In this document: positions 9,019 through 17,700 of the stretch, piece by piece
Layout of the letters: every line of letters begins with the position of its first letter
Numbering within the stretch: position 1 is the stretch's first letter
DNA from: Chromera velia
Lineage: Eukaryota; Sar; Chromeraceae
Length of the DNA: 17,910 nucleotides
Assembly (NCBI GenBank): GCA_018398765.1
Contig: JAHBMJ010002571.1
Coordinates: 1 to 17,910 of the forward strand
Direction: 5' to 3'
Notes under the pieces: model-generated
Told to the model about the DNA's origin: nothing
The model's database searches: none
What the model saw: the letters and a program-made list of their open reading frames with translations, nothing else
Translations under genes and position numbers: made by a program

Positions 9019-11674
9019 AATACACGCAAGGCCTAATCCTGTTGCATCTTCTGACTGCCTGTCAGCCCAATGGACCCTTTCAGGCTCGATCAACCTCCGT
9101 AAGCCGACTGTCCCTGCATGTCCTTCCCCCTGGCAGCCCGTGGACATAGTGCCTGACAGACTGACAGACTGACATACATCCATACATACATACATACATG
9201 CAGACTGACTGACTGACATGCGAAGTTCTGGCACCCATTCTCCCAGAGGATGGAGTTTGGAATGATCAGGAGTTGACCTGCACAGTTCCAACAAATCAAT
9301 ATGAGTAAGTGTGATGACGACCGAGCAAAACGCACACCGAAAAGAGTGGTCTGTGTATCTGCAATTGATTTGAAATTCTCGCACTGTGATGAAATTTTGT
9401 GAAGAAATAAATACAGAGTGTCATTACTCTGAGAACAAGAAAGAGGCACCACCAGGGCGATGAACGAGCTTCTTTATGTCACGGAATCCTTGTGTAATAC
9501 CAGTACCAAATGCAAGAAGCACCCTGCAGACTCTCTCGTTTCCTTTGTCTCCCCGACCTTCACTCTGGCATCTGATTCGGGTGGACCGGATGCCGATGTG
9601 CTCGATCTCTCCGATCTCTCCGAGAACCGAAATCTTCTCCCCAACCTTCATCCACCTGCAGGCAGGTGTGACAAGCATGAAAGAAAGAATCCTTCGATAA
9701 GCGTGAAACAAAAAAACAGCACAGCCTAGAGGAAGGACCTGCATGCACCTAGAGTTCATTTCATCCTCGACATGCTTGACTTGTCTTCCATCCCTCGAAA
9801 GCGAAAGGCATTCTCAGAGATGGCCACACAAAACAGAGGCAGACAGCGATCACACAAGACCTTCAGATCTCCTGCCTGCAGGCCTATGCGATGGAATCAG
9901 CGCGGACACTTCATACACACCGGCCACCCGTCTTTCGAAAGAAAAGGGTTTTCTTTTGTCTATGTCCTTGCATGGCATCCATCCATTTTCGTCCGTCGGA
10001 TTCCACCCTGACCGATCGAAAACAAGGGAAAGAGTCGCGAAGATGTCGTTCAACGTTGTCTGCAGAGAGAGCAAACGTGGAATGAGGTGGGGAGGAGAGG
10101 CGAGTCTGCAGACACTGTTGCCATGACAGGTGGCAGAGCGGATAGATAATCACAGACGCAGAGCGGTAAAGAGAAGCATGTTTTTCTTGCACCGGCATCG
10201 AAGCGTTGGGCGAGAGAGGGGAGAAAGAAACGCAAGCACGAACAAACACAGACAGACAAGCGGAGAGACGCAAAGAAAGGACATCAGACAAACAAACCTG
10301 CAACGCGAACCCGATGGTCAGACCTCCGATTCCCAAACCTGTCACCAGATATGAGACGTCAAATCCGAGTCTGAACAGTGCAAAGAAGATGAAGCACAGC
10401 CAGACGACGAAACGGACGAACACGCTGGCAAGATGGAGACCCGCGCTATCGTACCTGCACATACGGAGATTTGAATTGAAATGTACCAAACAACAAAAAG
10501 AGAAACAGCATTACAGCAACCTGCCTTCCAAAATGATCGATTGAAAGCCGAAAACTTTCGTCATGCAAGCAACACGGTGTTCGCTATTCTGATCTACATG
10601 CTGAGCCTTGTGCAAGCTGCCTCCTTTTTTTTCTGTTCATTCGTTTTCCCTTTTTGAGGAGGAAGTACGAAAAATCAAAGACAGAAAGGCTCACTCACCC
10701 CGGGCCTCCCTCTCCTGCCCCGCCCATTTCTGCTCCGGTCTTGACGATTAACTCGAACAGTTTCGACAGTTCAAGAGACATCGGCGCAACGACGCGGTAC
10801 ACGAGGAGAATTGTCGCCAGACTCAGAGAGAATTTGCTGCAGACATCGAGAAAAGACCGAAATAATGAAGGTCTCAGTCTTGATGTCATGCAGACGGGGG
10901 ACGGAGACGGCACAAAGACTGTAGACGGAGACACATACAAAAAAGGCAGTCAAGACTGAAGAGGACATACAAAAAGGTCGGTAAACGGTTCCATGCGAGG
11001 AAGAATGAAGATAGGCAAAGAAGACGTAAGGGACCGACCCACCGATACGTCTCGGTCATGTCAAAGACCAGATACGAGGAGAGAAACAGGCAGAAGGTGA
11101 GATCGAAGTGAGCGCTTTCCCCGAAAAGGGCTTCCGACGGGTCCACTCGTGTTCCTGTTTTCATTCTGTTCAACCACTTCGTCTGCATGCTCTCCCTGTG
11201 ACCCCACACACGGGTGCCTGGACCATCTCCCGTGCCCTTCCGACGAAAAGACGCCCGATCTCCGTGGTTGGATTGTTTTCTCATCATCCAACTGTCCCTT
11301 GCATGCAGCATGGCGATCGAGCCTCTCTTCTGTCTGGGCGAGAAACACTGGCTTCCCTGCTGCGCCATGTCAAAGAATTGGCTCGCTGCTTCCGTGTCTT
11401 TGAAATGCTGTGGGAACATCAAACGACACACGCGAGCTGCCACATAGTTCCGACTGAACGCGTATTTCCGTATGAGATACAGAATGATTCGTCGACAATA
11501 GAACTGTCCCAGGTAGAGCACTGTGAAGGACAAAAGGAAGTAGAACCATTCTTTGATTCCTGGGACTTTATTGAAGAAGGAAGCAGTGGCAAGCTCGTGC
11601 AGGTCCTTTGAGGGTGCCATCTTTAAAAGTTCTTCAAACTTCCCAACCACGTCGTCCATCAACGCGTCATCCAT
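4930..11674 (-). CDS. MscS-family mechanosensitive ion channel, 12 exons, long disordered tail
   Basis: Exons in order: 11674-11043, 10836-10699, 10454-10298, 10059-10013, 9655-9558, 9277-9218, 8896-8817, 8533-8448, 8100-8050, 7624-7495, 7358-7093, 6853-4930 (3669 nt, 1222 residues; all junctions in frame). Start: ATG at 11674 in good context (GCAACCATGG). Likely membrane segments lie near residues 43-66, 190-206, 213-230 and 268-288. A Gly-rich pore helix follows (TGLGIGGLTIGFALQ, from about 295), then DIFATLSLVFDR and the MscS beta domain: KVGEKISVLGEIGEIEHIG, RSTRIR, QLLIIPNS (326-366). An alpha/beta part with PLEKLKRIPQILSDAV and VNIAIVTML runs to 493. Family members open on membrane tension and pass ions. 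Residues 494-1222 are Ser, His and Gln rich and low complexity, with no domain I recognise. The last exon has 641 codons. Channel identity is strong. The exon 11 donor is ambiguous (7093 or 7089), and an exon upstream of the ATG cannot be excluded. Confidence 0.88.
7089..7093 (-). promoter_or_regulatory. Two overlapping 5' splice sites at exon 11 of the channel gene
   Basis: On the minus strand the exon end reads AGGCG/GTCC/GTGAGT, offering donors after 7093 (GTCCGT) and after 7089 (GTGAGT). Only the first keeps frame with the 640-residue last exon. The second, the better match to the usual donor, joins to 15 codons (VYGRRSLPVPPASQR) and a TAA at 6808-6806, giving a protein of about 598 residues that keeps the channel core and loses the tail. 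The positions and frames are seen in the sequence; use of either site is inference. Confidence 0.6.
7757..7832. repeat. (GTCT)10 microsatellite followed by (CT)n, in a channel-gene intron
   Basis: Ten perfect GTCT units (7757-7796) run into a CT/CCCT tract. It lies inside the intron between exons at 8100-8050 and 7624-7495, so the transcript would carry (AGAC)n and (AG)n. Open frames through this tract are low-complexity artefacts. Confidence 0.95.
8241..8266. repeat. (CTGT)n microsatellite in the preceding channel-gene intron
   Basis: About six CTGT units inside the intron between exons at 8533-8448 and 8100-8050. Same motif class as the tract at 7757, in the adjacent intron. Confidence 0.9.
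8985..9014. repeat. (CA)15 microsatellite in a channel-gene intron
   Basis: Perfect CA dinucleotide run inside the intron between exons at 9277-9218 and 8896-8817. Confidence 0.95.
9172..9217. repeat. (CATA)n and (GACT)n tetranucleotide tracts at a 5' splice site
   Basis: A CATA tract at 9172-9199 is followed by GACT units at 9203-9217. Read on the minus strand, the GACT part is GTCAGTCAGTCAGTC and begins exactly at the predicted donor after exon 9277-9218, so the splice site is the first unit of a microsatellite. Confidence 0.85.
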
Positions 11675-12210
11675 GGTTGCTGCCTTTCAGTCCAATCCCT
11701 TCTTTTCTATTGACCAACTCTCTAAGTCCGTCGTTGCAGAGGAAGGCAAAGGAATCTCCAGGGCTCCTCTGGCCGGATGGAACTTTTCTGCGGCACACAC
11801 ACAGAGAGGTTCAATGAGGAGGGCCAGCTTGTTTCCCGAGGGGAGGAGGAAGAAGACTCGTACTCACTTCAATGGTGAACGGTTGTGAGACATGCATCCT
11901 TGCTGAGTCGCAGGCTCATCTGACGTGCCCACCGATCTTTCCACCCATGTGCAGCGTATGTGTCAGAAAGGTGTGCAGTAACAAAGACACCGGAAGTGCA
12001 AATCATTGCGTGGTGTTCCTCATTGATCTTCAACACTCAGGTCAGACAATTCTCTGTTCCAGCGTATCTGGCGTACGTCGGCCCGCGAAAATCCGGCCCC
12101 GGCCCACACGCGCGGCGCGCGCACGCGCGCTGCCGGGAATTGTTCACGAAACTCGGCCGTCTGGGTCCGCTTTTTGAAGTGCATGGAGACGCGCCGAGCC
12201 AATTAATAGA
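11675..12210. other. Upstream region of the channel gene
   Basis: No gene seen. On the minus strand a GTGAGTACG donor-like site near 11873 and a TGCCGCAG acceptor-like site near 11795 could frame a 5' untranslated intron of about 80 nt just upstream of the channel start. A GC-rich alternating purine-pyrimidine run (about 12106-12131) separates this region from the tRNA cluster. Confidence 0.4.
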
Positions 12211-12284
12211 GACCCCAGACGGGATTCGAACCCGCAATCTCCGGATTAGGAATCCGACGCTGTTTCCGTTTGAGCCACCGGGGC
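12211..12284 (-). tRNA. tRNA-Arg(CCT)
   Basis: Reads AGG. The acceptor stem GCCCCGG pairs with CTGGGGT (two G-U pairs). The anticodon stem TCGGA/TCCGG encloses loop TTCCTAA, so bases 34-36 are CCT. The T arm is GCGGG, TTCGAAT, CCCGT. The D stem is short (GCT/AGC) but the loop keeps GG. The body closely resembles animal tRNA-Arg(CCT), which also begins with GCCCC and ends with TGGGGT. CCA is not encoded, as usual in eukaryotes. Unlike its neighbours it has no T4 run immediately 3'. Confidence 0.85.
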
Positions 12285-12386
12285 TGTAAGGTTGCCAATT
12301 CCAGTCACAGAACAGCTTGCCTTCCAGTTTCAGGTTCAGGTCTTTGTGCTGACCCCGCGACTTGAACGCTCGGGGCCAAGAAAAGA

Positions 12387-12460
12387 AACCCCAGGCGGGA
12401 CTCGAACCCGCAGTCTCCCCAGTAGAAATCCGTTGCTGTATCCATTTTAGCTACCGGGGC
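12387..12460 (-). pseudogene. tRNA-Arg(TCT)-like gene with disrupted anticodon stem
   Basis: Acceptor stem (GCCCCGG with CTGGGGT), D arm with GG, and T arm (GCGGG, TTCGAGT, CCCGC) are sound, and the loop TTTCTAC would give anticodon TCT. The anticodon stem fails: 5' ACGGA faces 3' TGGGG, leaving only two of five pairs. The neighbouring CCT copy has TCCGG here, so two C-to-G changes explain the loss. A TTTT run follows within 10 bases of the 3' end. Either a recent pseudogene or a misread base pair in the assembly. Confidence 0.7.
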
Positions 12461-12562
12461 TTGTCCTGTGGAAATAGTCCCCTGCAAACGCAGAAACCGT
12501 TTTGTCCAAGTCCAGGGCTTTAACTGCTTTTGGGTGGATCGAATTTCACAAGATCAAAAAGG

Positions 12563-12635
12563 TACCCCAGACGGGACTTGAACCCGCAACCTCACAGTTC
12601 GTAGCCGTCCGCGCTTTCGATTACGCCACCGGGGC
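12563..12635 (-). tRNA. tRNA-Arg(ACG)
   Basis: Acceptor GCCCCGG with CTGGGGT; D stem GCGT/GCGC; anticodon loop CTACGAA, anticodon ACG (A34 normally becomes inosine and reads CGU, CGC and CGA). The anticodon stem has four acceptable pairs and one G-G mismatch at the top. The D loop lacks the usual GG pair (ATCGAA). The T arm GCGGG, TTCAAGT, CCCGT is intact. A T5 run lies just 3'. Probably functional, but slightly degenerate. Confidence 0.75.
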
Positions 12636-12717
12636 TTGTGATTGTGTCGTTGAGGACTGACAGACCAAGACTGTGAGAGCATCAGCATCAGAGAGAGCCA
12701 ACTGGCGAAAAGGCAAA

Positions 12718-12790
12718 AGCCCCAGACGGGACTCGAACCCGCAATCTCCGGCTTCGGAAACCGACGCTCTTGCCATTAAGCCACCGGGGC
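12718..12790 (-). tRNA. tRNA-Arg(CCG)
   Basis: The best-formed copy of the cluster. Acceptor GCCCCGG pairs with CTGGGGC including a G-C first pair; D arm GCTT, AATGGCAA, GAGC; anticodon stem TCGGT/GCCGG around TTCCGAA gives CCG, reading CGG. T arm GCGGG, TTCGAGT, CCCGT. A TTTT run follows the 3' end, as expected for a polymerase III terminator. Confidence 0.87.
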
Positions 12791-12897
12791 ACTTCCTTTA
12801 CGCTTGCTCGCCCGTGCCATAGGGAGTCTGCCCGATTTTCTAAAAGCACTATTCTTGTGGACAGTGTCTGAGCTCAGCGCGGATCAGTGGGCATCAA

Positions 12898-12973
12898 GCT
12901 CGCGGAGCTCCGCCGTTAGAGCGTTGATCTGATGAGCCAAAGGTCGCAGGTTCGATTCCTGTCGTGAGCACCA
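12898..12973 (+). pseudogene. tRNA-Ile(GAT)-like sequence with encoded CCA, degenerate
   Basis: A 73-nt cloverleaf can be drawn: acceptor GCTCGCG with CGTGAGC, D stem GCTC/GAGC, T arm GCAGG, TTCGATT, CCTGT, then A and CCA at 12971-12973 and a TTTT run. The loop CTGATGA gives anticodon GAT. Against a working tRNA: base 8 is G instead of T, the D loop has CC where GG is expected (CGCCG), the anticodon stem has an A-C mismatch, and base 37 is G. The B box GGTTCGATTCC is intact. It ends 74 nt before the ATG of the downstream gene. Retroposition of a mature CCA-tailed tRNA would explain the tail, but chance CCA is possible. Confidence 0.6.
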
Positions 12974-13046
12974 GTTTTCTTCTTTTCTTTTCGAAGTGGG
13001 GAAGAAGTCGAAGACAGAAATCCAAGTTGTCTTCCTCTTTCAAACT

Positions 13047-14689
13047 ATGAAATCTGTTCTGTTTTGTTTTCTGGTTCCCATTGTTTTGTGCAATGGGCTC
13101 GGGGGGCATTCTTACTGGAAAGCAGCAGACTTTCCAGACCCGATGCTTGACCCCGAGAAGTGTGGACGTGACCAGATCTCCTTCGTTTGTGATCCTGACG
13201 GGGTCATGTCGAGTGAGGAAGAGAGAGATAAGCTGCAACTGATCCTGTTGAAGATCAAGGACAACACGAAGACACAAGCAACTTGCAAAGACGGCACGAA
13301 GAAGAATTTCCAGGTCGGTCGGTCCCCTCCCACCGAATCTCTTGAAACTCTGACACCTCCGTCAGATGCAAAGCATTCTACCTTGATCTACTTCACGTGT
13401 TTCTTTTCCCCCCTGCCTCCCCCTGTCCTGTCTGCAGATGGCTGTTGCTCTTGCAGGAGCGGTCAGTGTGGACATCTGTTCTATCCACTTTTTTCTTTCT
13501 CTTCCCGTTTCCTTTCTGCAGACTCTCTTTCACCAGCCATCCTACTCTTCTTCGTGTCTCTTCTTTCTTCTTCCGTTCCTTTCTTTCGTTGTTTCCTCTT
13601 TCCCTCCGATCAAAAATGAGGAGAGGAGATCGAAAGCACGAAGTTTCGTCTTCCCTCCCTGTTTCAATCTGTGTCCCTCCATGCAGATGGATCCAGCGCT
13701 CTACGGAGGTCGCGATGACGACATAGAGCGGGCGGGCGAACGGTCAGTACGCCAATTGACCCGTGGGAGGAATCTTGATTGAATGTTTGTGTATGTCTGT
13801 TTGATTTTTCTGGCACGCTGGTGGAGGTTCAGAGGGCAAACGTGCAACAGACCGCGGGCATAATAAGTCAGCGGGTGGAACAACGATACTACCGTCGGAT
13901 TTGTGCATGACCCTTTGTTGTCTTGCTTTGTGGGAAGAGAAACGTGTTAGAGAGACAAACGTAGACAAAAGTCACAGAAATTTACTCCTGCTCAACTGGG
14001 TAGGTTCTCTGTTTGTACACTTCTGTCTATCTTCGAGTCTGTCTCCTTTCTTCTCCGTATTCTGTCATGATCTTCTGTTCCCCCTTTGTGACTCCTCTGC
14101 TCATGCATGCAGGTTCTCTTACGATGTCGCGGAGAAATGGGGAGTCGGGGATCATGGGTGTGACAACGGAATTCTTCTTTTCCTCTCGAAGAGAGATCGG
14201 TAGGTACGCTTATGGAGCACAAGTGGTCTTTTTGGCTCTTTTTGTGTTTTGCAGTCCTTTGGTCGTTCGCGCATTTGTTTGCGCATCTTGTGTTTTTCTC
14301 TTCTCCCCTCTCTGTCTGTGCACTTCCCTCGCTGGCCTTTCTTGTAGGGGATGTCATCATACAGGATTGTCTGAAGCTCATCTGTCCAATCAGTCCTTCG
14401 TCCAGTCGTTAGTTCTTGTAGATTCATTATTCGCTCATCTGCTTAGTTGTTGCTCAGCACGTCAGTCGGTGCGTCAATCAGCAGCTCACTGATTCACTTC
14501 TCGATTCGTCCAATTTGTCCATGATGCATGCATGCATGGATGCAGCTTTGCATTCATCCGCACTGCCAAGCAAGCTCGAAAAGTCCTCACTGACCGAGCA
14601 GCCAGGCGAATAGTTGACTTGATGAAACCACAACTTCGCAGGGTGGGTGGGTCTGTGGGATTTACTGCATGGGAGCATCGCTTTCTTTG

Positions 14690-14722
<33 letters not shown>

Positions 14723-17700
14723 TTGTTTGTTTCTTTCTTTGTTTCTCTCTCTCTCCCTCCCTCCCTCCCTCTCCATTTCTGCTTCCTTCCGCCCCTTGTT
14801 TCCTCCGTTTCTTCTCTGCTTCTCAAAACGTACGAGGGGATATTGACGGGACCATGCAGATCAAATGCATTGATGTTGTTTTGGCAGTGCTCCGATTTAT
14901 GTTCTTTCGGCATGCAAAAATGAATGTCGTATTTTGTATCGCGGTGCCACGCACTGACTGCAGGGAGACTTCGACGGTGCAATCCAGGGGGCAGCCACGG
15001 CGGTGCTACAGGGACTCGAGGCGGGAACGTTCGCAAGTTCCTGGACTTCCTTCATGGAGTGGTCAGTCAGTCAGTCAGTCAGGCTGGCTCTGTGTTCTGG
15101 TCCGTTGGTTGGTTGGTTGGTTGGAGATGGAGAGTGGCTTTCTTCCTTCAGGCTCTCCAGATGGATGCCCTCCTCCTCTCGTGTGCATGTGGGAGGAGTG
15201 AACTGGCAAGTCGAGTGGTGGGGTGGGTGGGTGGGTGGGGGGACTTCATGGTAAGGGTAGGAAACGAGAGAGAAGAGAAGCGAAGATGTGAGGGATGCTG
15301 GAGTTTCGTTAGTCTCTCTCCACGCTATCGAAAGCGATAGAGCGAAATTCATCAAATGAGCCGGTTGGTGTGGAACGGCCATGTGAGAGGATTCTCTCTC
15401 AACCTGTGAAAGGGAAAGTGATTTCCCCCTTCCCCTCGGAAGAGTTTGCACGTCTTCATTGTGAACGTGAGCGTGTATGTGTGTCCTTCGGGTGGGTGGC
15501 CGGAAGGCTACCTCCCCTTTCTCCTCGTTTTCAGTCTCTGCTGGTCGCCTAAATGTTCCAAGGGATCAAACAAACTGCATGAATGCAGGGTGGAGTTTCT
15601 CGTTCCTTTCTGGTTCGTTTTCATCTTCCTCGCGGTCGCCTTCTACCCCTATCTTTACGTTGCCTGGGTGTTCCTTGTCGGCGTTCTCAAAATCGGCTGT
15701 CTTGCAGCGGTGTGGCCCTTCGCCTACGCAGCTGACAAGATCACGTCAGTTTGTCACAGACTGGGAAGCAGGGGAGTGTTTGAAGGCCAAAGCGAAGACG
15801 GCCTTTTGTCTGTCTATGTTGCACAAAAAAGGATGCCGTCAGTCTGTTGCTTTCATTGCATCCTAGCGGCTGCTTCGTCCTTTGTCTCTATTTTGGCACG
15901 TCGTATTCAAAGGTTCGCGCAACTCTTTCTCTTCCACCCTTTCCTCCCTCTGTCTTCGTCTATGAGCGTGTGCGTATGCGTGTGTGGTCTCATCCCCTGC
16001 CTCGTGTTGCTGGGTGCAGGTCCTTGTTCAGTCGCAGACAGACCACGACTGTTGTAGGGGACCAGGCGTTGCTCCCGGGTGCGGATGACGAGAGTGAAGA
16101 CACTGGGGAGGCGGAAAGGCGGTTGAGAATGATCAACGCGGCACTGCAGACAGCGGCAGCCTCAGAGGCAGGAGCAGAGATCACCCGAGAAGCGGGAAAC
16201 GGCGAAGAGAACGAGAGAGACGCAGAGGGCGGAGATGAAAGTGAAAATGCCCGACGGGATCAGAGGGGGGAAGGAACGCGAAGACGAAACCAAAGCGGTA
16301 GCCCGAGAAATTCGGGTGGAGGAGAAGAAAGAGACTCTCTGTTGAAGGGAAAAGAACCGAAGAACGGCGCTTCAGAAAAGAAAGAAAAGGAAAAGGAAGA
16401 AGAAGAGGAAGAAGTCTGTCCAATCTGTCTCGATCCCCTTCCTCCTCCTTCTGGTTCCTCTTCCTCTTCTTCTTCGTCTTCCTCCACAGCCCCTGGCCCC
16501 ACAGGGGGGACAGAAGACGACACGAGAGGAGGGAGGGCAACGCTTCCGTGTCGTCACGCCTTTCATCGGGCCTGCATTGAAGAGTGGAGGGAGAGAAGTG
16601 ATCGGTGCCCTCTGTGCAGGTAGGCAAGGCGGGTTGCTGTTTGCCCTCTGTATGTGTGTCCTTGCAGGAGTCAGGCTTCTCTTGCTGCACTGTTTTGCAA
16701 ACCGGTTTCTCCGTTTCTGACCCCTCGTGTGTCCCGTTCGTCTGCCTGTTCTCTTCCTTTCTCTGCATCCACAGGTGAACCAGCAATACGTCTTCATGCA
16801 TTGCCTGGTCCTGCTCCTGCTGGTCTACTCACCTTCTGTCAGTTCCCCTCTTGACAGGAATGCGCGTACATGTGCGTGTGTATTAATAAATGATGTGTGT
16901 ATGAGGTCAAATGGAAAATCGTTTGTTTTTGCAGAGCGGAGGATGGAGACTTCGGGGAGTACGCTGAGGACGCTGAAGGAGAAGAGATCCTTCCGGAGGC
17001 AGGAGAGACCGAAGCAGGGACAAGGTCAGTCAGTCAGTGAATGAAACTGTTCGCATTTTCCGATCTTCATTTTTGACGTCAAAAGGGAAGCGTGTGTATC
17101 CTCAAGAGCTGCCCTCTGAGGCCTCAGAAGAATCATTCCTTCTGCTTCCCTTCTTTCCTTCCGTACAGAAAATAAAATAATTCATTGATTTTCCATGCAA
17201 TCAACGCTTTTGATTGATTCAGGTATCGGAGGCGGGTGGAGTTCATGCTTCGGGGATTGATGCGGAGGTTCCCTCAAGCTACGCGGCGCGCGAACAGGGC
17301 GGCTTATCGGAACTCTCTGCTGGGGGGATACAGAAGAAACCCCCAGTTCTTTCGGTCAGTGGGTGGATGCATGAGTGGGGAGGGGAAGGGGAGTTGTTTT
17401 GACTACTTGTTTCTCTTATTGCGAGACAGTTGGGGCTTTTCCCCCTGAGAAGTAGATTTGCGGCTTGCCTGTTTTTTTTTTACTTTATGTTTCCCCGCTT
17501 TCGATCGGTACCACCGGTCTTCATGCAATAAATGCCTTGTCTGTCTGCAGCTCCGACTTTCACCACGACCCCCACTACTCCTCTGGAGGTTGCCACCGTT
17601 CAACTTTCCGGTATTCCCCTATGGACTACCTCCTCTTCTCCAGACCCGCCACGAGGATAAACCCCCTCGTGCAGCCGCAGAGAGCACCGAATGTCTTCAC

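Noticed and set aside
12340-12366. Fragment resembling another tRNA T arm between two tRNA-Arg copies (GACTTGAAC).
   Set aside because: Only the T-loop-like core matches. No acceptor or anticodon arm can be drawn around it.
14255-14412. Acceptors TTTTGCAG (14254) and CTTGTAG (14347) as starts of extra exons in the TPM-RING gene.
   Set aside because: The first gives a hydrophobic stretch unlike the domain, the second soon reaches a stop. The acceptor at 14545 gives the expected TPM helix sequence.
16774-16854. Possible exon after ATCCACAG in the TPM-RING gene.
   Set aside because: With two bases carried over from the RING exon it reads AGG and then TGA at once, so it cannot continue the protein. 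The acceptor at 16934 keeps frame.
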